The notes below the pieces were generated by a model, which ran no database searches, had not been told where the DNA came from, and saw only the letters and a list, made by a program, of their open reading frames with translations. Made by a program: the position numbers and the translations under genes. Of a stretch of 64,000 bases of DNA, positions 24,992 through 33,949 are shown in pieces. The stretch spans positions 992,001 through 1,056,000 of the forward strand of contig OZ220464.1 of assembly GCA_965115825.1 (NCBI GenBank), written 5' to 3'. This DNA is from Bin87 sp965115825 (GTDB lineage: Bacteria > Chloroflexota > Dehalococcoidia > Lucifugimonadales > UBA3495). Numbering within the stretch: the stretch's first letter is position 1; each line of letters starts with the position of its first letter.

Positions 24992-25750
24992 ATGGGGGTT
25001 GGGATGTTTGCGTTGAAAAGGCTGGGGTCGTTGCAGGGTTTGGCGGAACAGGCGCGGCAGGGCTTGCTGGATGCGCTGTATCCGCTGGAATGCGTCGGCT
25101 GCGGGGGCGGCGGCAAGGCGATTTGCGAAAGATGCGCCGCGGAGCTGCCGGTTTTGCGGCGTCCTTTTTGCGATGTCTGCTCGGTTCCGGGTGATTTCGC
25201 GCGCTGTCGGACCTGCTCGGAGACGGTGCGGGCGTTTGACGGGATACGCGCGCCGTTCCGGTATGAGGGGACAATCCGTAAGGCTATTCTAGGGCTGAAG
25301 TATGGCGGTCTGAAGGCGGCCGGGCCGCAGTTGGGGGACTTGTTGGGGAATTATCTGAAGGAGAATCCGCTGCCGGGGGACATTGTGGCGCCGGCGCCGA
25401 TGCACGGGCGACGACGGCGGGAACGGGGTTACAATCAAGCGGAGCTGCTGGCGCGTCGGGTGGCGTCCGGGGGCAAGGCGCGATACGAGCCGGGGCTGCT
25501 GGTGCGTACACGGCAGGTTCAGCCGCAGGCGGGCATCAACAGTCCGGCAGAGCGGGCGGCGAATGTGGCGGACAGCATAGGAGTGGCAGCGGGGGGCGAT
25601 GTTGTCGGCGCGAGGGTCATTGTGGTGGATGATGTGGCTACTACCGGGAGCACGCTGGACAGCTGCGCGGCGGCGTTGAAGGGGGCTGGGGTGAAATCGG
25701 TATGGGGTCTGACGCTGGCGGTGGCCGGAGGGGGGACGCTGCGGGAGTGA
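24992..25750 (+). CDS. comF: ComF family phosphoribosyltransferase-like protein
   Basis: A 252-residue (ComFC) protein, ATP/PRPP-binding and associated with uptake and processing of transforming DNA in competent bacteria. The N-terminal zinc finger has CVGCG...AICERCA...CDVCSV...CRTC. The middle has IRKAILGLKYGG and PAPMHGRRRRERGYNQAELLAR. The C-terminal PRPP loop is VIVVDDVATTGSTLDSCA. Two starts are possible, ATG 24992 or ATG 25004; neither has a strong ribosome-binding site. No other competence genes are near. Its last codons and stop (GGGACGCTGCGGGAGTGA) are duplicated 60 bp downstream (about 25792-25820). Confidence 0.9.
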   Translation: MGVGMFALKRLGSLQGLAEQARQGLLDALYPLECVGCGGGGKAICERCAAELPVLRRPFCDVCSVPGDFARCRTCSETVRAFDGIRAPFRYEGTIRKAILGLKYGGLKAAGPQLGDLLGNYLKENPLPGDIVAPAPMHGRRRRERGYNQAELLARRVASGGKARYEPGLLVRTRQVQPQAGINSPAERAANVADSIGVAAGGDVVGARVIVVDDVATTGSTLDSCAAALKGAGVKSVWGLTLAVAGGGTLRE

Positions 25751-26238
25751 GGGTGTTGGTCCACCGGCCACGATGCCCGACGTGTCGATGGAGGGGACGC
25801 TGCGGGAGTGAGGGTGTTGGGCGGTGGGCGGGAACGGTGGCGGTGGGGAGTTGCTGGGGAATGGAGGTGTTTGTGTGCACACGGAGGCGACTTGGTTCCC
25901 GTTTACTCTCCAGTTGGCAGCGCCGGGATGTTTGCGTGCGCGCGGAGGCGACGGGGGCGCGGGTATGGCCTCGTCGGCGCGATATGTTGGGGATGGCGGT
26001 ATGACGAGGAGATGGGGACGTGGGTATGGCTGTCGGGGGATCACTGGGGAGTGGGTAGTTTATCCGTTTGAAATACGACAGATTGGCCATACTGGGGGCG
26101 GTCGCGGCGGGTTTGACTGACTGGGTAGATGTCGTCCGCTGGCTATCCGACTCGGTTTTGGAACATGAAGACAGGTAAGCGCGGCACTGCATGCTACGCT
26201 CAAAACTGTAGATTTCTACGGATAAACTACCGGGGAAT
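25751..26238. other. gene-free stretch with a duplicated ComF 3' end
   Basis: The only structure seen is the ~28-bp copy of the ComF gene end near 25792-25820. Near 26065 TCCGTTTGAAATACG resembles the sequence at 29167-29182. ORFs here lack ribosome-binding sites and have biased, improbable composition. Confidence 0.4.
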
Positions 26239-26332
26239 GAGGATCTTGCGAAACGGCGTGGCAATCGTCAGATTGCCGCGCCTTGCGTGATGATTGCTGA
26301 GCAGCAGAGCACCGCTCGGCAGTGTCTCGCTT
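26239..26332 (-). mobile_element. MITE-like element, partial copy 3
   Basis: GAGGATCTTGCGAAACGGCG followed by GGCAATCGTCAGATTGCCGC and AGCAGCAGAGCACCG matches the left two-thirds of copy 1, with the same orientation. The right terminal repeat is lost or diverged. Confidence 0.5.
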
Positions 26333-26443
26333 TGAAATTGGGGCCTTCGGGCGGGGGCGGGGGCGGTACGGACTGCGCTGGCCGGGCTTGGGCCGATGCT
26401 CCAAAACCGGGTTGGTTAGCCAGGGGATGTCGTGTACTGGGTT

Positions 26444-26558
26444 GGTCAATCAGACTGCTAGCGCCGGCGCGGCGCTATAATCGCCTTGTTCAAGATGTGG
26501 TGCGTCCGGTCGGTCAATCACGCTGCCGGCGCCGGCACGGTGTTATAACCGCTTTGTT
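26444..26558. repeat. 68-bp direct duplication carrying TATAAT-like boxes
   Basis: Two copies starting at GGTCAATCA (26444 and 26512), each with GCGCCGGC, then TATAAT (26476-26481) or TATAAC (26544-26549) and C(C/T)TTGTTTCAA. They lie 140-220 bp before the BNR-protein ATG and may be duplicated promoters. No clear -35 boxes are visible. Confidence 0.45.
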
Positions 26559-26694
26559 TCAAACGGATATGCTACCGGGAGTGGGGTGTTTGACAATCAA
26601 TGTTATGTCTGCTGAAATGGCGGGGAGATTGCGGCCTGCGCGCGCATAGCAAGGGTATGCACGGGAAGCGCGGCCACAGCAAGGAGGCAGCATT

Positions 26695-27684
26695 ATGGCG
26701 GGGAACACAATTGTGTACGTTGGCGCGGAAGCCAGCGGACTGTATCGCAAGACGGCAGGGGATGCTCACTGGGACTTGCTCACGGATGGGTTGGCGCCGG
26801 CGACGCAGGCGCGGGCCATCGCAGTTCATCCCGAGGAGCCGCGGACCGTTTTCTGCGGCACGCAGCGGGGGATTTACCGCAGCGACGACGGGGGCGACCA
26901 CTGGCGACGGATGAATATGATGGAGGGGCGCGTGGTCTGGTCAATCCGGTTCCACCCCAACGACCCCAAGGTTATGTTTGCCGGGACTGAGGGGGCGGAG
27001 GTGTTCAAGAGCGAGGACGGCGGGGAGAATTGGACGCACATAGCGACGGTGTCGAATCCGGAGCAGGTGCAGATGGCTTTTGCGATGCGCATTCTGGGCA
27101 TTGATATTGAGGCCGGCAATCCGAGCAATATGTACGCGGCGCTGGAAGTGGGCGGGGCGGCCAGCAGCACGGACGGCGGCTATACCTGGACGATTCGCAA
27201 CAGTGAGTTTGCGGGGGACGTTGACCTGCTGGACCTGCACGGCGTGGCCGTGGGCGGGGCGAACTCGGACTCGGTGCTGATATCGAACCGGACGGGGGTA
27301 TGGAGGAGTGTGGACAAGGGGGCATCGTGGCAGGATTGTGAGTTCGGCCGCTTTTCGGACATCAAGTATTCGCGGGGTGTGGTGCGCGACCCGGCGGATC
27401 CGAACACACTGTACGCCTGCGTGGGGATGAATTTCGGGAGCGAGGAGGGCGGCGTGATGCGGACGACCGATTTGGGGGAGACGTGGGAACGGTTTGACCA
27501 TGGGGTCAATCCGGGCAGCACGACGTTTGGGGTGGCGGTGAATCGACAGGATCCGTTGCAGGTGTATTTCTGCACGCGGCGTGGTCAGGTGTTCGGGACG
27601 CATGACGGAGGGGCGACGTGGAGGGCGGACGCTTTGCCGGAGACGGCGCAGAATGTTATCAGCGTGGCGTGCGCGTCGGGGTAG
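26695..27684 (+). CDS. BNR/Asp-box beta-propeller protein (YCF48/sortilin-like)
   Basis: A 329-residue protein built from repeated propeller blades. Asp-box motifs (S/T)xDGGxxW occur as YRSDDGGDHWRR, FKSEDGGENWTH, SSTDGGYTWT, RSVDKGASWQD, RTTDLGETWER and GTHDGGATWRA. No signal peptide is visible, so it is likely cytoplasmic. This differs from secreted sialidase-like members, and the catalytic residues of sialidases are not evident. AAGGAGG lies 7 nt before the ATG. The role is unknown; such propellers usually bind proteins or glycans. It stands alone between repeat-rich stretches. Confidence 0.85.
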   Translation: MAGNTIVYVGAEASGLYRKTAGDAHWDLLTDGLAPATQARAIAVHPEEPRTVFCGTQRGIYRSDDGGDHWRRMNMMEGRVVWSIRFHPNDPKVMFAGTEGAEVFKSEDGGENWTHIATVSNPEQVQMAFAMRILGIDIEAGNPSNMYAALEVGGAASSTDGGYTWTIRNSEFAGDVDLLDLHGVAVGGANSDSVLISNRTGVWRSVDKGASWQDCEFGRFSDIKYSRGVVRDPADPNTLYACVGMNFGSEEGGVMRTTDLGETWERFDHGVNPGSTTFGVAVNRQDPLQVYFCTRRGQVFGTHDGGATWRADALPETAQNVISVACASG

Positions 27685-27879
27685 GCGGCTCGGGTTGCGG
27701 GGAAAGGGCGTGGTTCAGTCTCGGCGTAGGATGAACCGGCGGCTGTAAGTCGCGGCAGGCAGCTGCCGGGAAACCGGCGGGCGGCGCAGCGACGGAAAAG
27801 GACGGGCGGCGGCTCGCGGTCTGCGGGTCGCCGTCGGTTTTGGGTTTTGGCAGGGCCGGCGGTTTGGCGATGGGAGATG

Positions 27880-28008
27880 GCACTTGCAAAACGTTCTCTT
27901 TCTCCGCTTTCGCCTCGACGGTACGTGACACCCGATGCTCTGCTGCGTAGCAATTGTCTGGCAAGGCGCGTCAAGCGGATGATTGTCGCGCCGTTTTGCA
28001 AGGGCCTC
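27880..28008 (+). mobile_element. MITE-like element, copy 4
   Basis: About 129 bp from GCACTTGCAAAACGTTCTC to GCCGTTTTGCAAGGGCCTC, with the same interior as copy 2 (CTCGACGGTACGTG, GATGCTCTGCTGCGTAGCAA, GGCAAGGCGCGTCAAGCGGA). It lies 110 bp upstream of the second small-membrane-protein cassette. The rest of 27685-28117 shows no gene. Confidence 0.7.
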
Positions 28009-28117
28009 TGGAAGTGGGCTGATGGCTTTTGAGGCGGCGGTTGGTGTATTGGTGTATTATTGAGGGAAGGGCCTGATGCAATGGCCGGTGGCATTTTGCC
28101 ATCATCAGGGAGGGGAA

Positions 28118-28288
28118 ATGCTAATTTTGAACGCTTTTTTGACGGGTATGTGGGTGGCTATTCCGGTGTCTTTTCTTTGGGCGATTGCGGCGGAGTTCAC
28201 CGGATGGGAATGGATGACGGCGCTACTGCCGTTCGTTTTCCTAATTGGCTTGATGGTGGGGGCGGCTACCGTAATCAGCAAAAAATGA
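28118..28288 (+). CDS. small two-helix membrane protein, cassette gene A (copy 2)
   Basis: A 56-residue protein with two hydrophobic helices around the turn EFTGWEWMTAL and a short basic tail (SKK). GGGAGGGG lies a few nt before the ATG. Its TGA overlaps the ATG of the next gene (ATGA), giving tight translational coupling. The protein at 28791 has the same start (ML) and the matching turn GVTGWGWMEPL, so these are clear paralogues about 500 bp apart. Function unknown. Confidence 0.65.
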   Translation: MLILNAFLTGMWVAIPVSFLWAIAAEFTGWEWMTALLPFVFLIGLMVGAATVISKK

Positions 28289-28611
28289 AGGGTAGGTTGA
28301 ACCAATTGCGGGGTCGGGTTTGGGGCTCCATGGTTAGCTACGCTAGGGCGACAGCCGTCCCGACGCTGGTGGGTACCTTGATGTTGGGACTGATAGCCTT
28401 GCTCTATCTTGGCCCTCACGCTGGCCGGTTCTGGGATTGCGGAGTTAATCAAGTGAGGTCAACAATTGACCTACACGAAGGAAAGGAGGGATGTTGGGGG
28501 GACGGCTTGGACAAACTTCGGCAGGATGGCACTGCCGCTGCGGTACTACTCGCCATAGCTGCGGCCATATTGGCTAGGGCGTGGGGAAGCCGCGCAGGGT
28601 CGGAGGGATGA
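28285..28611 (+). CDS. small membrane protein with paired cysteines, cassette gene B (copy 2)
   Basis: A 108-residue protein: basic N-terminus, helix one (about 24-46, ending LYLGPH), a polar loop with FWDCGVNQ and EGCWGD cysteines, LRQDG, helix two and an SRAGSEG tail. It shares two loop cysteines, LRQD and topology with the copy at 222-506. A near-identical but frameshifted DNA copy lies at 30717-30975, sharing the stretch VNQ/SNQVRSTID-HEGK. It overlaps gene A by 4 bp (ATGA). The loop may be exposed and disulfide-bonded, which is inferred. No known domain. Confidence 0.65.
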   Translation: MKGRLNQLRGRVWGSMVSYARATAVPTLVGTLMLGLIALLYLGPHAGRFWDCGVNQVRSTIDLHEGKEGCWGDGLDKLRQDGTAAAVLLAIAAAILARAWGSRAGSEG

Positions 28612-28790
28612 GAATGGGGCGGGTTCGGGATGTGGGGTATGCGGAATAGGCGTGTTTTGCCGGGCCCGGGGAAACTCCGGCGGGCCGGAGGCGGGCGGTT
28701 GGGGTGTTGTGGGTTGTGGGATGGCAATTGCCGGATGGGGGCAGTATTGTGCGACGAGCGTTTTACGGGAAAGAGCGTTAGAGGTGAAAG

Positions 28791-28976
28791 ATGCTGGCGA
28801 TAGACGGGTTTTTGCGAGGGCTGTGGGTTGGCCTGGTGGTTGCAGTGGCGTGGGCGGTGGTTGCGGGGGTTACCGGCTGGGGCTGGATGGAGCCGCTCAA
28901 TATGTGGGTGTTTGCGGTGACGATGCTGGTAGCCGGGTTGGCGAAAATTGTGAATGAGCGCAGGAAGTCGGAGTGA
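28791..28976 (+). CDS. small two-helix membrane protein, cassette gene A (copy 3)
   Basis: A 61-residue protein: helix, turn GVTGWGWMEPLNMW, helix, then basic RRKSE tail. Preceded by AGAGGTG at good spacing. Paralogous to the product of 28118-28288. Its TGA overlaps the GTG of the following gene (GTGA). Confidence 0.65.
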   Translation: MLAIDGFLRGLWVGLVVAVAWAVVAGVTGWGWMEPLNMWVFAVTMLVAGLAKIVNERRKSE

Positions 28977-29179
28977 GAGGCCGGATGAGGTGGGTACTTG
29001 GCGCGGCGCGCGGGTGGCCTGGGCTGGCGGCGAAGGTGGCTGTTAGCAGAACGGGGGTAGGGTTCTCGATCCTGTTTTTGGCTGCGCTGCTCTACCTGGG
29101 GGCGCATTTTTCAAATGGGCTGTCCTGCCTGGTCGGGATAGCTCGGGAGTTATTCAAGGAGGGTAGCGTATTCGTTTGA
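28973..29179 (+). CDS. small membrane protein, cassette gene B (copy 3, truncated)
   Basis: A 68-residue protein with a GTG start overlapping the gene A stop. It keeps the basic N-terminus, helix one (ILFLAALLYLGAH, matching LIALLYLGPH of copy 2) and the first loop cysteine (LSCLVG), but stops before LRQD and helix two. It therefore looks 3'-truncated compared with copies 1 and 2. The stop falls in TTCGTTTGAAATACG, a sequence echoed at 26065. Confidence 0.5.
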   Translation: MRGRMRWVLGAARGWPGLAAKVAVSRTGVGFSILFLAALLYLGAHFSNGLSCLVGIARELFKEGSVFV

Positions 29180-29467
29180 AATACGGCGCCTATCAGGACC
29201 GCGCCGGCGGTGGCGTTGGGGGGCAAGGTAGGTACTCCTTCGGGGTGGGTTCCGTAGTGTTGTGGTTTGAACCGGGTTGTGCATCCGGGCGGCGGTTGGG
29301 GCGGCGTCGCCCGGATGTTTGGCGTTTTTGGAGGTTGTTCTGCTGAATTTTCACCGTTGTTGATTTCAGGGGGCTGTTTGTTGTAGATTGCTTTCCGCCG
29401 GTTCTCCGGGCTTTTCCGAGGCTGGCGCTGTCGGCCGCAGGCAACTCATTTTATAGGAGGAAACTCT

Positions 29468-30241
29468 ATGATTGGCTCTCTTTTGAAGCCTGGCAGATTG
29501 GCGGTGTTGGTTCTGACCGCAGCGGCTCTGCTGGGCGTTTCTCTCACCGGAGCTTTTGGCGTAAATCACGCTTCCGCCCAGGATAGAGATGATGAAGCGG
29601 CTTCGGCGCCGTCTCAGGCGCCGGAGATAGTGCGGGTTATTCCGCTCAACAGAAGCGGTCATTACACCATTACCGTTGTGTGGCGGGGTATTGAAGATGC
29701 TTCCGTTACCGGGTATGAGCTGCAGCGGCGGCGGGCGGGTTCCGGCAACTGGGTTACTGCCTTCAGCGGGCATGCCAGGCAGATTGCTTTTAACAATTCC
29801 GGTCTTACTACCGGCCTCAAATATGAGTTCCGGGTGCGGGCTCGGAACGGGGAAGGTCCTGGGCCTTGGTCCGAGGTTCGCCCGAAGTTCAGCCCCGAGG
29901 AGCTTAAGCGGGCGCCTGTGTTGCGCCGAGCCGGCCCGGTGAATGATATGTGGCATAAGACTTGGGTATCGCCTCACGGCACTTCCCAGGTTCAGATTTT
30001 CTGGCGTCATCAGGGCGTTGTCGAGGGCCGCTGCACCGTTTACAACGATGCCAAGTATCGTTTCCGTTTCTTTGAACAGGGCAAGCTTGCCGAGTCTAAG
30101 CTTCAGGAAACTTCCTCTACCTCGCACGTGTTTGTCGGAGTTACTCCCGGCAAGAGGTATGTGATGATGGTGAGGGCTTACTCCGACGAGTGCCGCAATT
30201 GGTCGAAGATCAAGAGGATTTCCTGGCTCCAAGACCAATAA
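29468..30241 (+). CDS. secreted fibronectin type III-like protein
   Basis: A 257-residue exported protein. A signal peptide (basic start, hydrophobic residues 11-28, probable cleavage near ASAQD) is followed by a typical Fn3 domain: PEIVRVIPLN, ITVVWRGIEDASVTGYELQRRRAG, FNNSGLTTGLKYEFRVRARNGEGPGPWSE. A second Fn3-like sandwich follows (SQVQIFWRHQG to HVFVGVTPGKRYVMMVRAYSDECRNWS), carrying two cysteines. AGGAGG precedes the ATG at ideal spacing. Monocistronic, closed by a perfect terminator. Probably an extracellular binding or adhesion protein. Codon use appears balanced and unlike the repetitive DNA around it. Confidence 0.85.
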   Translation: MIGSLLKPGRLAVLVLTAAALLGVSLTGAFGVNHASAQDRDDEAASAPSQAPEIVRVIPLNRSGHYTITVVWRGIEDASVTGYELQRRRAGSGNWVTAFSGHARQIAFNNSGLTTGLKYEFRVRARNGEGPGPWSEVRPKFSPEELKRAPVLRRAGPVNDMWHKTWVSPHGTSQVQIFWRHQGVVEGRCTVYNDAKYRFRFFEQGKLAESKLQETSSTSHVFVGVTPGKRYVMMVRAYSDECRNWSKIKRISWLQDQ

Positions 30242-30276
30242 GTTCAGTTTCAACCATTCCCTGGCGGCCGATATCG

Positions 30277-30321
30277 GAACGGCCCTGGGCAGATCAATCT
30301 GCCCAGGGCCGTTCCTGTTTT
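30277..30321 (+). terminator. long intrinsic terminator after the Fn3 protein gene
   Basis: Perfect 17-bp stem GAACGGCCCTGGGCAGA / TCTGCCCAGGGCCGTTC with a TCAA tetraloop, followed by CTGTTTT. Confidence 0.85.
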
Positions 30322-30716
30322 CCGCGTGGTTGACTTCGTTCAGCGGTGTTTGGGGCAGCTATAATCGGTAGGATGTTTGGCTCTTTTGCAGAGCGCTTTT
30401 TTTGGTGTAGCAGGGAGGATTGAGTTCCTGCTGTTGCGGCGATGGGATGAGCGTCCGCTGCATTATATGCCGTTGCCCCGGCGGCGGCGTTTGGCGGCTG
30501 GCCGGATTGACCACGTGCCACTGGCGTTGCTGATGGCGTATCTCAGCTATGATCGGGGTTACGGGTATGATGCGGTGTGGCTTTATTATGTACTGTCCGG
30601 CGTTGGGTTCAGGGGATTTACGGCGGCGTTGGCCGGGGTTTCACCGGGGCATCCGGTGACGACGAAGGCGGAGATAATCGGGTACAGGGGCGGTACGGCG
30701 GCGGCGCCGGGGTTGG

Positions 30717-30975
30717 GGGATGGGGGCGCGCTACGTTACTGCGGCAACCGCCTCAACGCTGGCGGGCGCGTTGAGGTTGGCGATGATTGCCTTGCTCTAT
30801 CCTGGCCCGCACTTCGGCCGGTTTGGGGATTGTGGATCTAATCAAGTGAGGTCAACAATCGACCGACACGAAGGAAAGGATGGGTGTTTGGGGGACAGTT
30901 GGACAAGCTTCGTCAGGATGGCATTGCCGCTGCGGTACTACTTGCCATAGCTGCCGCGTTTCCTATTGGCGCATC
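30717..30975 (+). pseudogene. decayed copy of small membrane protein gene B (copy 4)
   Basis: DNA from about 30760 to 30960 closely matches the cassette B gene at 28285-28611. It encodes ALLYPGPH, GDCGSNQVRSTID, HEGKDGC and, out of frame after a 1-bp deletion near 30900, the RQDG.AAAVLLAIAA segment. The frame ends early in TSFVRMALPLRYYLP. No intact gene A precedes it. The rest of 30322-31014 holds no convincing gene; a longer ORF at 30377-30841 on the same strand has no family or ribosome-binding site. Confidence 0.65.
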
Positions 30976-31014
30976 GACGCACAATCCGAGGAATAACAGA
31001 GGGGGATGGGTGGT

Positions 31015-33903
31015 TCAGGGGGAGAGGATGTCGATGTAGTAGGTTTGGAGGACGACGCCGTCGCTTTCGATTTGGAGGGCGCTGCGTCCGGGGCCGCAAC
31101 CTACGAGGGAGAAGGGGCTGCGGAATGGCTCGTCGGATTCGGGGACGATGATGATCACTCTGGTGTCGCCTTCCGGGCTTGGTTTGACTTCCTGGCAGGC
31201 ATCCTTGCCTTCCAGGTCGGGGCTGTTGTGAACGACGAGGGCGCTGGGGGGGCTGGCGGTGAGGAGGACGGAGCGGGTGGTCAGGAGTTCCAGCAGGTTT
31301 CCTTCGGTGGGGATGGCGCGGATGGTTAGGGTGGATGGATGGGGAAGCACCATGACCGCGGGTTCGCCGGGGGTTTCGGGGGCTCCGGTGGCAACGGGGA
31401 AAGCCTGCACGTGGTACTGCTGGACCAAGGCGTCGGTGGCGTCATCGTAGAGATGGATATGGCCGTCGCCGGGGGAGCAGGCGTAAATGCTGACGCGGTC
31501 GTTGTGATTGAGTATGACGGCTGAGTCGGCCTGGCCGGGGCAATCCTGGTCGTGGTATGCAAGGTTGGGCTCGCCGACGCCGGCGGGGTTAATCACCAGG
31601 TGCAAGGGGGTTGTATTATTGGTTATGACGGAGAAATCGGCCGGGATGCCCACGCGCAACTCGGTTCGTTCGGGGTCGGGGGAAAGTCGATAGAAGAGGG
31701 TTGTTGGTGTGCTGCCGGGGGCTGGCGGTTGGTCGATGACGTATGCTACGAAAGCTGACTGATATTCGGGTTCAGTGGAGCGATATTCCAGGCCTTCGGG
31801 ATAGGCAGAGCGCAAGTCTCTGAGGAGGTCTTGATAGCGTCCCAGCAATATGAACATAGCGGGGGTTTCTACGGGGCCGTTGGAGAAGATGGAGCCGTCG
31901 CCGCCGAATTCGGTACCGCCGTCAACGCCGGATACGGTTGGCGCAAACCATTGGAATCCTTCGTTATTGATGCTCCATCGTTCCGAGTAAAACCGGACCT
32001 GGTGGGTTTCGCCAAAGCTGTTCATGGCGGCGGCGATAGGAGGAATTTCGTAGTTGAATTGGAATTGGGATTCCTGAGTATGGGGCCATTGGTAGAAATG
32101 GTAGAGGTTGGGTAGGACAAAGGCGAAGGAGAAAAGCAGGGCGGCGATCAGCATGATGGCGAACCGAGCCCGGCGGGGATTCAGCTCTCGGGGGAGAAAA
32201 GCGAGGGAGCCCAGCTTGGGCAAAAGCCACCCGGTGAACCAGTGGACGGAGGCGACGTATCCGATGACCAGAATAAGGAGGGCGAAAAAGGCGCCGAGCA
32301 GATAGCGTCGGGGTTCGCCCCCGGGAACCAGCAGGGCCGGGGCCATAGCGACGAGCCAGCCCAGAAGGAGGAGCTGAGAAGGGCGACGGTTGATAAACAG
32401 CAAAGTGGTCAGCAGGCCCACCCAGAAGAATATACTCAAGAGAGGGTTGACCAGAGGCCGGTAATCCAGCCCTTCGAAGCCGAAATCAGCGGGGGGTGGG
32501 GCAGTATGAACCAACAGGACAATTTCGATGAACCGGCGCAGGTGTTTTCCGATGGAGAATAGATCAGCCTGTTCGACACGGTACTGGCCTTGCAGGTTGT
32601 AGGCTAAGAAGCCGGAGTTGGCGTAGAAGTCCAACATGGCGGCGCCAACGATCAATGCGACAAGCAGGGCAAGGTAGATAGTCCAGCGTCGGCGGAGTTG
32701 GCTGCTGAAGAGGAGGGCGATGGCCGCCGCTCCGAAAATAGCTGCAAAGAAGATTATGTTGCCCTTGAAGGCATAGAGCTGCAAGCCCAGCACCAGGCCG
32801 GCGGCCAGGGCGACCCAAAGCCGTTGGCGACGCACGGCACAGAGCAGCAGGTAAATGCCGGCAGCGGCCATAAATACTGAAAGCGGTATCGGGAAGCCGA
32901 TGCGACTTTGGACCAGGAACCAGACGAAAAACGTAGCGACGACGGCGGCCAGGAGGGCTACCCGCATGGGGTAGAACATTCTGACCATCAGGTAGCAGAG
33001 AGGGATCATAGCCGTTCCCGGCAACACGGACGAAAGGCGGAGCATATCCAGCGTGGGGCCGCCCAGCCAGAAGTAAGGGGCCATATAGTACATAAGGCCG
33101 GTTGGGCTTCCCAAGACGACGCCGCTCCAGATGCCAATCCAGCCTTCGTTGAGAACTCGGATGACTTCCATGGCAATGGAGCTTTCATCGCCGGCGGGGC
33201 CGCTGGGAACGCTGCCGATGCTCCAAACTCTGAGGAGGAAGCCGATGAGGGTGAGGAAGGATACGGTTGCAACCTCGGCAACCAGGCGGGAGCGAGGGGG
33301 CAGGCCGGAGTCGAGGTCGGCGGAGGCAAAATCCAGGGACTGCCTGACGCTGAGGATGCGGGCTTTGGCGATACGGAGATACCGCTGAGCAACGAGGCCG
33401 GCGGCGCCGGCGTTTGGAACTGGGAAGCTCTCGGGCAAGCCGGGGTCGGGCCGGCTGGGTGGGGCTACCGGAGGGAGTTCGGGGAGATAGTAGTTGAACG
33501 GGCGGCCGCACTCTGAGCAGTAACGGTTGGAGGTATGGTTGGTTGCGCCACAGTGGAGACATTCAACGTACAGCAGTACGCCACACTGGCCGCAGTAACG
33601 GGAGTGGCCGGCATGGTGGTCTGCTGAGCAAGCCATGACCGGTTCCGGGACGCTGGCCGGATGACCGGAGGGAGTAGGAGCGGCCGGCCCCGGGGAGGGG
33701 GCGGCGACGGGGGGTTGGGGAACGTCCTGCGGGGCGGGTTGCGAGGCGGCGGAGCCGGCGAAGAGGTTGGCAAACCAGCGAGATAGAAGTCGGCTCAGGG
33801 GCAGCGGGGTGAATCGGTCGTGGCCACAGTGGGCGCATAGGCCGGGGTTGACGCGGCGTTCCGTCCCGCAGCGGTTGCAGGTTTCGCGGAGAGGGGAACG
33901 CAT
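31015..33903 (-). CDS. GT-C (PMT/ArnT-like) membrane glycosyltransferase with N-terminal zinc ribbons
   Basis: A 962-residue fusion. At the N-terminus are zinc ribbons: CxxC pairs at C9/C12 and C23/C26, a Pro-rich linker, then CGQC, CLHC and CSEC near residues 105-135. Next comes a glycosyltransferase-39-like membrane domain with about 10-12 helices. Its first loop carries PAGDESSIAMEVIR, where the acidic GDE is the expected catalytic site, followed by MYYMAPYFWLGG. The C-terminal ~300 residues are an extracytoplasmic beta-rich region. Such enzymes move sugars from a polyprenyl carrier to proteins or lipids. The joining of cytoplasmic zinc ribbons to a GT-C enzyme is unusual. The start has no good ribosome-binding site, but the two first CxxC motifs support it. 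Confidence 0.8.
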   Translation of the reverse strand: MRSPLRETCNRCGTERRVNPGLCAHCGHDRFTPLPLSRLLSRWFANLFAGSAASQPAPQDVPQPPVAAPSPGPAAPTPSGHPASVPEPVMACSADHHAGHSRYCGQCGVLLYVECLHCGATNHTSNRYCSECGRPFNYYLPELPPVAPPSRPDPGLPESFPVPNAGAAGLVAQRYLRIAKARILSVRQSLDFASADLDSGLPPRSRLVAEVATVSFLTLIGFLLRVWSIGSVPSGPAGDESSIAMEVIRVLNEGWIGIWSGVVLGSPTGLMYYMAPYFWLGGPTLDMLRLSSVLPGTAMIPLCYLMVRMFYPMRVALLAAVVATFFVWFLVQSRIGFPIPLSVFMAAAGIYLLLCAVRRQRLWVALAAGLVLGLQLYAFKGNIIFFAAIFGAAAIALLFSSQLRRRWTIYLALLVALIVGAAMLDFYANSGFLAYNLQGQYRVEQADLFSIGKHLRRFIEIVLLVHTAPPPADFGFEGLDYRPLVNPLLSIFFWVGLLTTLLFINRRPSQLLLLGWLVAMAPALLVPGGEPRRYLLGAFFALLILVIGYVASVHWFTGWLLPKLGSLAFLPRELNPRRARFAIMLIAALLFSFAFVLPNLYHFYQWPHTQESQFQFNYEIPPIAAAMNSFGETHQVRFYSERWSINNEGFQWFAPTVSGVDGGTEFGGDGSIFSNGPVETPAMFILLGRYQDLLRDLRSAYPEGLEYRSTEPEYQSAFVAYVIDQPPAPGSTPTTLFYRLSPDPERTELRVGIPADFSVITNNTTPLHLVINPAGVGEPNLAYHDQDCPGQADSAVILNHNDRVSIYACSPGDGHIHLYDDATDALVQQYHVQAFPVATGAPETPGEPAVMVLPHPSTLTIRAIPTEGNLLELLTTRSVLLTASPPSALVVHNSPDLEGKDACQEVKPSPEGDTRVIIIVPESDEPFRSPFSLVGCGPGRSALQIESDGVVLQTYYIDILSP

Positions 33904-33949
33904 GGGTCAGCGGCCCGCCGGAGGGGTGGAAGGGACGGCCGGCAGCGGA

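Noticed and set aside
30377..30841. 154-codon ORF after the Fn3 gene terminator
   Set aside because: No ribosome-binding site or family, and its 3' half is an out-of-frame reading of the decayed cassette B copy.
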